Positions 8,182 to 17,470 of a stretch of DNA of 64,000 bases are shown here, piece by piece. The stretch lies in contig JAZRVO010000021.1 in NCBI GenBank assembly GCA_045599185.1, forward strand, positions 1 to 64,000, given 5' to 3'. The first letter of the stretch is position 1. The number at the start of each line of letters is the position of its first letter. A program made the translations under genes and the position numbers. The stretch is from UBA1240 sp045599185. GTDB lineage: Bacteria > Spirochaetota > Spirochaetia > Treponematales > Treponemataceae. The notes beneath the pieces were generated by a model. The model did no database searches, was not told where the DNA came from, and saw nothing but the letters and a program-made list of their open reading frames with translations.

Positions 8182-8730
8182 ATGACAAACAAAGAACTTA
8201 TATCTGATGGAAGCAATGCCCTCTTTGACAAATCTAATATGCTGTACAAGGAATTTCCGTCAGACTTTCGCCAGATTAGGTATTTTACCTTGCTTATCGT
8301 TCAGTCTGCACCCCTTGAAATTAAAGAGATAAATCTTTTGGAACAGCAGATTAGTGAAGTAATTAAAAATGGCGTAAAGCACGGTAACAACTGTGACATC
8401 AATAAAAAAGTAAAAGTTTGGTATTCATTCAGTCCAACACACGCACACCTTATTGTTGAAGATGAAGGTGAAGGTTTTAAAGACCTTGAAAAATGGAACG
8501 ATTTTAACAGAAAGCGTCTTGAATGTTTGCACACACAGAACTTTGAAGAATTGGCTTCTTACGTTTCATTTAAAACACAGAGAAGTGACGAACACGATGG
8601 TGGTAATGCACTTTTTGCAGCATTGGAATACTGGAACGGCGGTTTTATTTATAACGATAAACGCAATGGTGTTGCAATGCTTAAAAAGTACCAGCAGAAA
8701 CGCCATGGCGTAGCTATTGACGGCGAATAA
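8182..8730 (+). CDS. RsbW-like histidine-kinase-type ATPase
   Basis: 182 residues with an HATPase_c fold. The N-box is ISEVIKNGVKHGN (E59, N63, H67), the G1 box VEDEGEGF, and a G2-like DGGNALFAA. Such proteins phosphorylate the STAS partner on serine and sequester an output protein. The G2 region is separated from G1 by about 60 residues, longer than in RsbW, so it may be a spirochaete-specific variant. GAGGAAG lies 3-4 nt before the ATG. Last gene of the operon; a strong terminator follows at 8770-8799. Confidence 0.85.
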   Translation: MTNKELISDGSNALFDKSNMLYKEFPSDFRQIRYFTLLIVQSAPLEIKEINLLEQQISEVIKNGVKHGNNCDINKKVKVWYSFSPTHAHLIVEDEGEGFKDLEKWNDFNRKRLECLHTQNFEELASYVSFKTQRSDEHDGGNALFAALEYWNGGFIYNDKRNGVAMLKKYQQKRHGVAIDGE

Positions 8731-8769
8731 ACAAAAAAGCCTGACAAAATTATTTTATTGAATTATGAA

Positions 8770-8799
8770 GAGTATGCTTTTACGCATACTCTTTTTTTT
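8770..8799 (+). terminator. Terminator of the partner-switching operon
   Basis: Perfect 8-bp stem GAGTATGC / GCATACTC, 6-nt loop, then eight T. Confidence 0.85.
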
Positions 8800-8840
8800 G
8801 TGCTTTGCCATTTTTATACTTGAAAAAATGACTATTGCAT

Positions 8841-8876
8841 AAAAAAACTGCAAGCTAAGGAACTTGCAGTTTTTTT
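8841..8876 (-). terminator. Bidirectional terminator downstream of the smc operon
   Basis: ACTGCAAG / CTTGCAGT stem (8847-8854, 8863-8870) flanked by an A-run and a T-run, so it can work on both strands. On the minus strand it ends the smc operon. The remaining bases to 8992 show nothing recognisable. Confidence 0.75.
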
Positions 8877-8992
8877 CGTCTTTTACCACATACCGCATTT
8901 GGCAATTTAAATTTTATTTAGTCTTAAAATTAAACTTGCCTTTATCATGGTTTAATTGCTACACTCTACACTACCCTAATCCGCTTTATTTA

Positions 8993-10885
8993 TCAGTGAA
9001 TCTTAAAGTAGAAACGGTTTATATAAGTAATTCGCTTGTTGGCATCTTTCCAGTACGGGCTGGATGGATAGCGTTCAACCAAAGTCTGGTACGATTCCAA
9101 GGCAGTGCGAACATTCTGGAAATTGCTGTTTGGTGCCTCAAAAAGCTGACCGCGCAAATACCAGGCTTCATCAAAATTATCCGTTGACTTTGTAAAGAAC
9201 ATATTCAAATATTCCAAAGCTTCGTCATAAGCCTTTATATTGTAAGCCTTTTTAGCCGCTGCCAAAAGCTGGTTTGCGTTCATATTTGCGGCATTGGTCA
9301 TAAATTCTACACCGGCAGTAGAGTTTGTACTTGGTTTTGCACTTGCTATAGGTGCAGCAGTCGTATTGCCGGCACTTGCATAAACATTGCCGTTACCCTG
9401 GTTATTGTTGTTATTTACACTGGCAGTTGTTTCACTTGGCTGAAGTGTTTTGCTAACGCTTGTACCTTCACCCTTTTTAACGCTTTCTGCCGCTTTCGCA
9501 GTTCCAGTAACAGCAGCCTGTTCCTGCACTTTAGGCTGGTTTTTCTGGCTTACAGTTGCATTGTTGTTCACAATTTCATCAACTGCAACCGGCGATGTTG
9601 TAACACTTGTGGTTGTGCGCAGGTTGTCTGCCGGCAATGCAACCGGTGTAAGTGAAGCAGGATTTTCTACAACATATTTGCGCTGATTAGGCGGAACGAT
9701 TTCTGCGTAATAAGGAGCAGATACGTGCTGATTACCACTGTAAACTTCCGGCTTAACGACAACTTCAAGATAATCGTCAATATAAGTATTGGTCAAAACG
9801 TCCTGCTTGTAAAAGTGCAAAACCGTATAACCTGGACGCAATGCACGCAGGGTAAAGTTTGTATCACTGTTCTGCAGGGAGCGATTTGAAAAACTTACCA
9901 GATTTTTAGAATCTTCAATTTCGCCAAGATAAGTCCAGCCTGCACCCGGATAAAGAACATCCAGATACTGGTTCAAATTAACGCTTACGGTTCTTGAAGG
10001 CGTGCGGTCAACAATCTGCTCACTAACAGAAAGCGTAGGCAAATCGTCTGTTACAAGCGGAAGTGTCTGAACCTTTTCTGCATTGTTATTGCGTTCGCTG
10101 GCAATTCTTTCCTGAGCGGCTTTCTGTGCAGCAATTTCAGCAGCTTTCTTTTCTTCAATTGCCTTTTGTGCCGCAGCAATTTCTGCTGCACGGCGCTTTT
10201 CTTCTGCCTTACGTTCTTCTTCAGCCTTTTTTTCTGCGGCAGCAGCGGCAAGACGTTTTTCTTCGGCAGCTTTTTCAGCAGCAATGCGCTCTTTTTCTGC
10301 CTTTTCTGCGGCAAGCCTGCTTAAGTTTTTACGTTCTTCTTCGGCTTTCTTTTCCAGCGCAGCCTTTTTTTCTTCTTCTGCTTTTTTTGCAGCGGCAGCT
10401 TCTGCTACCCGCTGTTTTTCGGCAGCAATTCGTTCTTCTTCCAAACGCTGGGCACGAACCTTATCATCGTAAGCTTTTTTTGCCGCTTCTTCAGCAGCTT
10501 TCTTTTCGGCTTCTGCTTTTTGGGCAGCAGCAAGTTCTGCGGCTTTTTTTTCTTCAAGCTTTCTGTTTTCTGCTTCTTTTGCAAGGCGTTCTTCTTCTGC
10601 CTTTTTTTCAGCTTCGGCCTGCGACAAAGAACTGCTGCTTTCGTTTTTATCAGTATTATTTACAGAATTCTCAGCTTCAACGCCATCTTCTTCTGCCAAA
10701 AGCGGATTAGGAGGCACCATAAAATCGTCGTCAATGGTAAGCCAGTCGTCGCTGGCAGACGCAGCAGCCGGAGACGAACCCTGTGAAGCATTAGTTGCTA
10801 CAGGTGCAGAAGGCACCGAAACCTTTGCACTTTTACAAGAAACACAAAAAGCAAGAACAACACACAAGAATAAAAACTTTTTCAC
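8993..10885 (-). CDS. Coiled-coil lipoprotein with C-terminal TPR-like domain
   Basis: 630 residues. The N-terminus MKKFLFLCVVLAFCVSC is a lipoprotein signal with Cys17 as the lipidated residue. Residues about 80-275 are an extreme Glu/Lys/Ala-rich segment (EEKKAAE-like blocks), predicted as one long charged helix or coiled coil. Then come a beta-rich stretch (about 290-390), a Thr/Asn/Ser-rich linker and a C-terminal helical domain (about 535-630, NAYDEALEYLNMFF-like) that looks like TPR. It could span part of the periplasm. The start overlaps the stop of the upstream gene (ATGA), so translation is coupled within the smc operon. Function unknown. Confidence 0.8.
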   Translation of the reverse strand: MKKFLFLCVVLAFCVSCKSAKVSVPSAPVATNASQGSSPAAASASDDWLTIDDDFMVPPNPLLAEEDGVEAENSVNNTDKNESSSSLSQAEAEKKAEEERLAKEAENRKLEEKKAAELAAAQKAEAEKKAAEEAAKKAYDDKVRAQRLEEERIAAEKQRVAEAAAAKKAEEEKKAALEKKAEEERKNLSRLAAEKAEKERIAAEKAAEEKRLAAAAAEKKAEEERKAEEKRRAAEIAAAQKAIEEKKAAEIAAQKAAQERIASERNNNAEKVQTLPLVTDDLPTLSVSEQIVDRTPSRTVSVNLNQYLDVLYPGAGWTYLGEIEDSKNLVSFSNRSLQNSDTNFTLRALRPGYTVLHFYKQDVLTNTYIDDYLEVVVKPEVYSGNQHVSAPYYAEIVPPNQRKYVVENPASLTPVALPADNLRTTTSVTTSPVAVDEIVNNNATVSQKNQPKVQEQAAVTGTAKAAESVKKGEGTSVSKTLQPSETTASVNNNNNQGNGNVYASAGNTTAAPIASAKPSTNSTAGVEFMTNAANMNANQLLAAAKKAYNIKAYDEALEYLNMFFTKSTDNFDEAWYLRGQLFEAPNSNFQNVRTALESYQTLVERYPSSPYWKDANKRITYINRFYFKIH

Positions 10886-11316
10886 GGAGCAGCCCCCAAA
10901 ACATCAGAAATAAGAGCATTATTTGTTTGCTCAAGTTCTTTCAACATCAAATCATCAGGAGCAGTAAACCAGACTTCAGCATCTTCCCTGCTCCATTTTC
11001 TTTTCTGCTCGCGGTAAAACTGGTAGGATTCATCAACGCCAGGTTCATCCGGCAGCACCAGTTCATCTTCAACAGGCTTTACAAGGTAAACTTTCTGCTT
11101 TTTTTCCTTTTTGGTGCTTTGCAGTACCGTTGCAAAAACAGGCAGAAGCGACATAAAAATAAGCAGAACCAGAAAAGCAACAATACCATAAGCCTGAGGC
11201 AAATGATCCTGCAAATAGCCCGTTATATATGAAGAATTTCCGGCTTGCTTAAAGTCAAACTCGCCGTAACCCTTAAAAAAGCCCTTTACTTTTTCACCAA
11301 AAGAATTGTCACTCAT
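10882..11316 (-). CDS. Single-pass membrane protein of the smc operon
   Basis: 144 residues with one membrane helix at about 43-66 (YGIVAFLVLLIFMSLLPVFA) and no cleavable signal. The C-terminal part is charged (QKRKWSREDAEVWF). It starts inside the smc stop codon (ATGA) and ends inside the start of the lipoprotein gene (ATGA), so all three are translationally coupled. I do not recognise the family. Context suggests a link between an envelope lipoprotein and a chromosome or division function, but that is inference only. Confidence 0.75.
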   Translation of the reverse strand: MSDNSFGEKVKGFFKGYGEFDFKQAGNSSYITGYLQDHLPQAYGIVAFLVLLIFMSLLPVFATVLQSTKKEKKQKVYLVKPVEDELVLPDEPGVDESYQFYREQKRKWSREDAEVWFTAPDDLMLKELEQTNNALISDVLGAAP

Positions 11317-14225
11317 TTATTTTTTTCCTCTGCTGTTCTTTTAGGCGGATGCGGTGGAATGAAAACATTCTCTTCCGGCGGAACATCTTCATCTTCAAAA
11401 ACTTCTACTTCTTCATCTTTTACAAGATTTACAGTACCAGATTCATTTTCAAGCTTGATAGTAACTGCCTTGGTTACGCCAGATTCCTGCATGGTGATAC
11501 CCAAAAGCGTACTTGCACCGGTAACAGTTTTTTTGTTATGGGTAATAACAATGTACTGGCTTACGTTTGCAAAGTCGCGCAGGGTGTTTACAAAGCGGAT
11601 AACGTTGTGTTCGTCAAGCGCGGCGTCAATTTCGTCCAGAAGACAGAACGGACTTGGACGAACCATGTAAGTTGCAAAAAGCAGTGCAACCGCCGTCATT
11701 GTTTTTTCACCGCCGGAACGAAGGGCAATGTTTTCAAGTTTTTTGCCCGGCGGCTGTGCAAAAATTTCAATGCCGGATTCAAGTACGTTCTGCGGATCAA
11801 GCAGGCGCAGTTCTGCGCGGCCACCGCCAAACAGACGGCGGAACATATTGTGAAAATTCTTTTTAATGGTGTTGTAAGTCTGAAGGAACAGTTCAGTTGC
11901 TTCAGCCCGAATTTCTTCCGTAATGCGCTGCAAGTCATCACGCGCTTTCTGCAAATCCGCAAGCTGGTTGCTCAAGAAATCGTAGCGTTCCTTAACTTCA
12001 GCAAATTCTTCAACAGCGGCAAGGTTAATATTTGAACCAAGTTCGCGCAAAGCCTGACGGCGTTCAGCCAGACTTTCGCGCAAATCTGCGGCAGGCGTAG
12101 TAATCGTATACATGCGCTCTTCAAATTCCATTAAATCGCGGCTGTGAGTTTCAATAAAGTTGTCTTTGGTATTCTTAATTTCCGTTTCTGCCATGGCAAG
12201 CTTCATTGAAACATCTTCAAGCTGTGCCTGCACCTTTGCAACTTCCGCATTCTTGCTGTCAAGCACCTTGCGCTTGTTTTTCACTTCCGAACTTCGGTTG
12301 TCGCGGTCTCTTTCAAGGTTTTCAATTTCCTTGGTAAGGGAAATACCCTTGTGTTCAAGGCTGGCAATTTCACCTTCAATTTCGCGCATCTGGTCAGTAA
12401 TGTCTTCCAGACGCTTGTTTTCGTTGTACAGGTCGTTTTCAACGTTGCGCAGTTCGTTCTGCTTGCCGTTAAGTTCGCGCCGGATAATGCGTGCCTGTTC
12501 TTCTGCACCCTTAACCTGTGCGGACATCTGCGCCTGGTTAATCTTAAGGTTCTGCAAAGTCTGGCGGTATTCTTCAATTTTTTTAACCAGCCCGGAATTT
12601 TCAGAACGCAAATCGTTAATTTCATGACGTTTTTCGCTTACCTGCTTTTTGTTTTCAGCAATGCGCTGGTCTACAAAACGCTTTTTGGTAATAATGCCTT
12701 CAGGAGAAAGGAATTCGTCGATGAAACTTGGCGAAGTTTTAACCAGTGCAGCAACAGCATCGCTTAATTTGCCGGTTAATTCTTCAATTTCGCCAAATGA
12801 ATGCACCGCATTATTGATGAATTTATCAATTTCTTCGGCGGAATGATTCTGAACTTTTGCAAAGTCCGAAAAAATATTCTTGCGGCCGGTTGCCAGAACC
12901 AGTAACTGTGCCAGAACTTCATCCAGATTGGCCTTTGCCTGAACATGAGACGCAGAAGAATATCCGGCATCCTTAAGCTTGGAATCAAGTTCCGTTACAA
13001 TGTCTTCGGTAATTGCTTCAAGTTCTTTTTCAAGCTTGGTACGCTCGCCGTCAAGGGCAACTATTTCCTTTTCTTTTTTTGCCGCAAGCAGGTCGTTGTC
13101 AGTAATGCGCTTGGAAGCTGCCGCAATGTTGCCTTCAAAATCTTCAATATTGCGTACAATTTCTTCAAGGCGATTGTTCAAATCGCGAACGATTGATTCC
13201 TGTTCGTCGGCTTCTTCGGTTAAGCTTTCAATGCTGTTTTCAATGCCAATCTTGCGGCCTTCAAGGCTAGAAATATTCTGCTTTATTTCGTTCAGCTGGC
13301 TTGCATAAACCTTTGCAAGCTTTTCTTTTTCATTTTTTTCAACTGCAAGCGAAATTATTTTCTGCTGAATTTCGTTAATTTCATTCTGCATTGAATTTAC
13401 TTCTTCCATATTTTCAGAAAGAGAGCTTTCAATTTCGTCAATTTCTGCACGCAGGGCATCGCGCCGCTGGGCAACGGACTTCATTTCGTTGTTGCGCCGG
13501 TCATAATCCTGAGTAAAGTTTTTAAGGCGCAAAAGCTGAATGTCAAGTTCAAAATTAAATATTTCATCTTTAAGCGTGCGGTATTTTGTGGTTTTGTCAG
13601 CCTGAATTTTAAGGGAATCGTGGGAACGTTTAACTTCGCCCAATATGCCTTCAATCTGACGCATGTTTTCTTCGGTTTTTTCAAGCTTGCGTTCCGCTTC
13701 GGCACGTTTTGCCTTAAAGCGCGTAATTCCGGCGGCTTCTTCAAAAAGGTAGCGCCTGTCTTCCGGCTTGCTGGAAAGAATCTGGTCAATCTTGCCCTGT
13801 TCCATTACGGAATACGCGGCCTTGCCGACACCCGTGTCCCAGAAAAGTTCCCTTACTTCCTTTAGGCGCGCAGGAACGTTGTTAATGTAATATTCGCTTT
13901 CGCCGCTGCGGTACAGGCGGCGCTTAATGGTAATTTCGCTAACATCAAGGGGCAAAAGATTGTTTTCGTTGGAAATGGTAAGGGCAACTTCTGCAACGTT
14001 TAACGCCGGGCGTTTTTCGGTACCGTTGAAAATAATGTCTTCCATTTTTTCGGCACGCATGGTTTTTGCAGCCTGTTCACCAAGAACCCATTTAACTGCA
14101 TCAACAACGTTACTTTTTCCACAGCCGTTAGGCCCAAGCAGGGCTGTAATGCCGTCGGCAAATTCAAAATGCGTACGGTCAGCAAAAGATTTGAACCCAA
14201 ATATGTCTAGATACTTTAAAAACAC
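11313..14225 (-). CDS. smc: Chromosome partition protein Smc, short form
   Basis: ATPase that folds and segregates the chromosome with ScpA and ScpB, both encoded near 49-50 kb. Walker A GPNGCGKS at 31-38, ABC signature LRSGGEK at about 835-841 and Walker B LLDEIDAALDE at about 862-872. Two long coiled-coil arms run between, about 165-400 and 510-780. It has 970 residues, against about 1,170-1,190 for typical bacterial Smc. The middle (about 400-510) shows none of the glycine-rich hinge motifs. A weak AAGAG lies 4 nt before the ATG. First gene of a coupled three-gene operon. Confidence 0.93.
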   Translation of the reverse strand: MFLKYLDIFGFKSFADRTHFEFADGITALLGPNGCGKSNVVDAVKWVLGEQAAKTMRAEKMEDIIFNGTEKRPALNVAEVALTISNENNLLPLDVSEITIKRRLYRSGESEYYINNVPARLKEVRELFWDTGVGKAAYSVMEQGKIDQILSSKPEDRRYLFEEAAGITRFKAKRAEAERKLEKTEENMRQIEGILGEVKRSHDSLKIQADKTTKYRTLKDEIFNFELDIQLLRLKNFTQDYDRRNNEMKSVAQRRDALRAEIDEIESSLSENMEEVNSMQNEINEIQQKIISLAVEKNEKEKLAKVYASQLNEIKQNISSLEGRKIGIENSIESLTEEADEQESIVRDLNNRLEEIVRNIEDFEGNIAAASKRITDNDLLAAKKEKEIVALDGERTKLEKELEAITEDIVTELDSKLKDAGYSSASHVQAKANLDEVLAQLLVLATGRKNIFSDFAKVQNHSAEEIDKFINNAVHSFGEIEELTGKLSDAVAALVKTSPSFIDEFLSPEGIITKKRFVDQRIAENKKQVSEKRHEINDLRSENSGLVKKIEEYRQTLQNLKINQAQMSAQVKGAEEQARIIRRELNGKQNELRNVENDLYNENKRLEDITDQMREIEGEIASLEHKGISLTKEIENLERDRDNRSSEVKNKRKVLDSKNAEVAKVQAQLEDVSMKLAMAETEIKNTKDNFIETHSRDLMEFEERMYTITTPAADLRESLAERRQALRELGSNINLAAVEEFAEVKERYDFLSNQLADLQKARDDLQRITEEIRAEATELFLQTYNTIKKNFHNMFRRLFGGGRAELRLLDPQNVLESGIEIFAQPPGKKLENIALRSGGEKTMTAVALLFATYMVRPSPFCLLDEIDAALDEHNVIRFVNTLRDFANVSQYIVITHNKKTVTGASTLLGITMQESGVTKAVTIKLENESGTVNLVKDEEVEVFEDEDVPPEENVFIPPHPPKRTAEEKNK

Positions 14226-14621
14226 ATTAAACTCTTTTTGTAAAATACAAGTTTTTATTAAAATCTTCTATTATACAGTTGTTTTTTGTTAAAAAAGGAA
14301 ACGCAAAAATGCGAAAAAAGAAATGCTAAAACCCCACCCCTGGAATTTATAGACAATTCCAACAGACATTTTACAATACAATTTATATATGCGCAAGTAT
14401 TGCGTTTAAGCCCACTCTCGTTTGCAGTTTGCTTTATATCTAACTGTTGCTTAATGTGCGCAAAAAGTCTCTAGTTTTTTTATGTAAGTTAGCTTGTGCA
14501 TTTGCTGTTGCAGAAAAAATTGGCAGTTACAGAAAAATAAAACATCACCAAACTTCTACTCTAAACCGCAGAAAAAAATGATTTTATCAGTTTTTACCAG
14601 AATCATGCATCGGACTTCTTA
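14226..14621. other. Non-coding gap between smc and serS
   Basis: AT-rich with stops in all frames. It contains a small hairpin (GGAATT / AATTCC near 14342-14360). I see no RNA gene here, although a structured RNA cannot be ruled out. Confidence 0.4.
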
Positions 14622-14650
14622 TAGACCAAAAACATGCAAAACGATATAAT
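14622..14650 (+). promoter_or_regulatory. serS promoter, predicted leaderless
   Basis: TAGACC (14622-14627), 17-nt spacer, perfect TATAAT (14645-14650). The ATG is at 14659, only 8 nt past the -10, so transcription should start at or next to the start codon. No Shine-Dalgarno is present. Confidence 0.6.
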
Positions 14651-14658
14651 ATAACATT

Positions 14659-15936
14659 ATGTTAGACTACAGATTTATTAAAGAAAACTTAGACGCCGTT
14701 AAAGCCAATATTACTGCCAGAAACATGAAGGCTGATGCCGATCTGGTTGTTGAACTTTTTGACAAACGCACCGCCCTGGTTACAGAATTACAGGCTTTGC
14801 AAGCCAAACGCAACGAAAACGCAGCTTCCATGAAAGGAAAGCTTGAAGCTGACGTGCGTGCAAAATTAATTGAAGACGGAAAAGCAATTAAGGCTGAAAT
14901 TGCAGCAAAAGAAGCTGAAGTTGCTTCTGTAGAAGAACAGCTTGAAACAGCCGGCCGCCAGATTCCTAACATGGCACATCCTTCAGCCCCTGTTGGTGCC
15001 GTAGACAGCGAAAACCTTGAAGTTAAGCGCGTAGGCACTGTACGCGAATTTGATTTTGAACCGAAAGACCACGTTCAGCTTGGGCAGGCACTGGATCTGA
15101 TTGATTTTGATGCCGCAACTAAAGTTTCAGGACCAAAGTTTTACTACCTTAAAAACGAAGCCGTTTTTCTGGAACAGGCACTGGTTATGTATTCGCTCAA
15201 CATTCTGCGCAAGCACGGTTTTACGCCGTTCATTACGCCGGATGTTGCCCGTGAAGAAATTTTAACAGGCATCGGTTTCAATCCCCGCGGCAACGAATCT
15301 AACGTTTACAACCTTGAAGGCGACGGAACATGCCTTGTTGCTACAGCAGAAATTACTCTGGGCGGCTACCATTCAGGCGAAATCCTTTCAAAGGAAAAAC
15401 TTCCGTTAAAATACTGCGGCCTTTCACACTGTTTCCGCAAGGAAGCAGGTGCTGCCGGTCAGTTTTCCAAAGGCCTGTACCGCGTTCACCAGTTTACAAA
15501 ACTTGAAATGTTCGTTTACTGTCTGCCGGAAGATTCTGACAAGATTCATGAAGAACTTCGCCTGATTGAAGAAGAAATCTTCAGCGGTCTTGGCATTCCT
15601 TTCCGCGTTGTAGACACCTGCACCGGCGACCTTGGCGCACCGGCTTACCGCAAATGGGACCTGGAAGCATGGATGCCGGGACGCAACGGCGGTGAATGGG
15701 GCGAAGTTACATCAACTTCAAACTGTACGGACTTTCAGGCACGCCGCCTGAACGTGCGCTACAAGGACGACGACGGAAAGAACAAGTACGTGCACATGCT
15801 TAACGGTACTGCCGTTGCAGTAAGCCGTGCAATGGTTGCCGTACTTGAAAACTATCAGAATGCCGACGGTTCAATCACAGTTCCGCCAGCACTGGTACCT
15901 TTCTGCGGTTTTGACAAAATTGAAGCTAAAAAATAA
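14659..15936 (+). CDS. serS: Seryl-tRNA synthetase
   Basis: 425 residues, class II synthetase charging tRNA-Ser. An N-terminal two-helix coiled-coil arm (about 1-105, MLDYRFIKENLDAVKANI) is followed by the catalytic core. Motif 2 lies around FRKEAGAAGQFSKGLYRVHQ and motif 3 around LNGTAVAVSRAMVAVLENYQ. The length is normal. It appears to be translated from a leaderless transcript. A terminator follows at 15952-15987. Confidence 0.97.
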   Translation: MLDYRFIKENLDAVKANITARNMKADADLVVELFDKRTALVTELQALQAKRNENAASMKGKLEADVRAKLIEDGKAIKAEIAAKEAEVASVEEQLETAGRQIPNMAHPSAPVGAVDSENLEVKRVGTVREFDFEPKDHVQLGQALDLIDFDAATKVSGPKFYYLKNEAVFLEQALVMYSLNILRKHGFTPFITPDVAREEILTGIGFNPRGNESNVYNLEGDGTCLVATAEITLGGYHSGEILSKEKLPLKYCGLSHCFRKEAGAAGQFSKGLYRVHQFTKLEMFVYCLPEDSDKIHEELRLIEEEIFSGLGIPFRVVDTCTGDLGAPAYRKWDLEAWMPGRNGGEWGEVTSTSNCTDFQARRLNVRYKDDDGKNKYVHMLNGTAVAVSRAMVAVLENYQNADGSITVPPALVPFCGFDKIEAKK

Positions 15937-15951
15937 GTTTTGATTTTATAA

Positions 15952-15987
15952 AAAGCCAGGGGCTTTAAGGGCGCTTGGCTTTTTTTA
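15952..15987 (+). terminator. serS terminator
   Basis: AAAGCCA / TGGCTTT stem with an imperfect interior, followed by seven T. Confidence 0.65.
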
Positions 15988-16018
15988 TGCATGACAAATC
16001 AAGGAACAAGGTAAAAAA

Positions 16019-17239
16019 ATGTTAAAAGCACCAAAGCGTTTTGCTTCTTCAAATTTCTTTTTAATGCTGTTTCTTGCCATAATTGTGGCACTTGCAGTAA
16101 TGAAAATTGCAGCAAAAGTTTTAATGCCAATCGTTGTGGCAATGCTGCTTTCCTGCGTACTTGCACCGATAGCAAGCCTGCTGAATAAAAAATTGAAAAT
16201 CCCCTACTATCTGTGTGTTTTTTTAGGACTTTTAATTTTAATTTTAATAGTTTTCGTTGTAGGCACCATTCTTTTTTCAAGCCTGCGTACTATCATCAAC
16301 CAGTACCCAAAATACGAACAGCGCTTCATGTCCATTTACGAATATCTGGCGCAGATGTTTGACCTTAGTTTTGACCGAAACCTTGGGCTTGCAACCAACC
16401 TGTGGAATCAGGCGATGATTAGGGATTTTGTTCAGAACTTTGCGCTCAGTTTTTCAGCAAAGGCAATCAATCTGGGCAAAGATATTTTAATGACATTTCT
16501 GTTCATGCTGTTCTTCATGTCCGAATTCCGCAATCTTAACGCCAAAATTGAACTTGCCTTTGCAGACATTTTACCGAATAAAATCCGCAACGTAATTTCA
16601 AACGTAATCAACCAGATTACGCGCTACATGTCCGTAAAATTTTACGTTTCGCTTATAACCGGCATAATTGTTTATCTGGGCTGCCTTTGCGTGCACATGG
16701 ACTTTCCCATTGTATGGGGTTTCCTTGCATTCGTAATGAACTTTATACCGACAATCGGTTCAATTCTTTCTACGGTTTTAACAAGCCTTTTTGCACTCTT
16801 GCAGTTCTGGCCAAACTTAAGCGAATTCATCATTGTGCTTCTGGTAATGCTTGGCGTAAACATGATAATCGGCAATATTATTGAACCAAAAATTCAGGGC
16901 GAAAACCTTGGATTGAGTCCTTTTGTAATCATCATTTCACTTTCCATCTGGGGCTGGATTTGGGGTTTTGTAGGAATGATTCTGGCAGTGCCGATTATGG
17001 TAGTTGTAAAAATCATCTGCGAAAACGTAGATGTCCTTAATCCTATTTCCGTTCTGCTTGGTAATTACGCCCGTGAAAAAGCCAGCATGGAAAAATTTAA
17101 TGCCGAAAAAGCTGAAAACCCGGCGGAAGCTGCCCCGGGAAACGAAGCGGAAGACCAGCCTGAAAAAACCGCCGGAACGGAAGAACGCGAACAGGCTGCA
17201 CAACCGGAAGAAACGCCGGAAACAGCTGACGAAAAATAA
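16019..17239 (+). CDS. AI-2E transporter family (PerM-like) membrane protein
   Basis: 406 residues with about eight hydrophobic segments in the arrangement of this family: two near the N-terminus, a soluble stretch (about 90-150), then a C-terminal cluster including PIVWGFLAFVMNFIPTIGSI and NIIEPKIQGENLGLSPFVII, which are strong family motifs. Homologues export small signals or act in ion homeostasis; the substrate is not predictable. The last 50 residues are a cytoplasmic Glu/Ala/Pro-rich tail. AAGGT lies 6 nt upstream of the ATG. A strong terminator follows. Confidence 0.88.
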   Translation: MLKAPKRFASSNFFLMLFLAIIVALAVMKIAAKVLMPIVVAMLLSCVLAPIASLLNKKLKIPYYLCVFLGLLILILIVFVVGTILFSSLRTIINQYPKYEQRFMSIYEYLAQMFDLSFDRNLGLATNLWNQAMIRDFVQNFALSFSAKAINLGKDILMTFLFMLFFMSEFRNLNAKIELAFADILPNKIRNVISNVINQITRYMSVKFYVSLITGIIVYLGCLCVHMDFPIVWGFLAFVMNFIPTIGSILSTVLTSLFALLQFWPNLSEFIIVLLVMLGVNMIIGNIIEPKIQGENLGLSPFVIIISLSIWGWIWGFVGMILAVPIMVVVKIICENVDVLNPISVLLGNYAREKASMEKFNAEKAENPAEAAPGNEAEDQPEKTAGTEEREQAAQPEETPETADEK

Positions 17240-17300
17240 ACGAAACGTAAATGCGGCTTTAGGCTTTAATGCGCCGAAATACGTCAAATTCAGCACGACG

Positions 17301-17339
17301 AAAAAAACTTCGCAAAGAAATCTTTGCGAAGTTTTTTTT
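17301..17339 (+). terminator. Terminator after the PerM-like gene
   Basis: Perfect stem ACTTCGCAAAG / CTTTGCGAAGT with a 4-nt loop, eight T downstream and a matching A-run upstream, so potentially bidirectional. Confidence 0.85.
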
Positions 17340-17470
17340 ATAATCATCTTGCAGCATTTAAAAAGGTTTCAAAACTGAAAAAAACGCGGCACACGCCTGC
17401 TGGAAAAAACGCAAAACGGTAACTGGTAAACCAACCGGCAGCGGTAACCGGCAACCGATGAAAAACCCGG

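Noticed and set aside
10063..10710. 215-codon plus-strand frame rich in Leu and Gln
   Set aside because: Antisense image of the Glu/Lys/Ala-rich segment of the lipoprotein; low complexity explains the long open frame.
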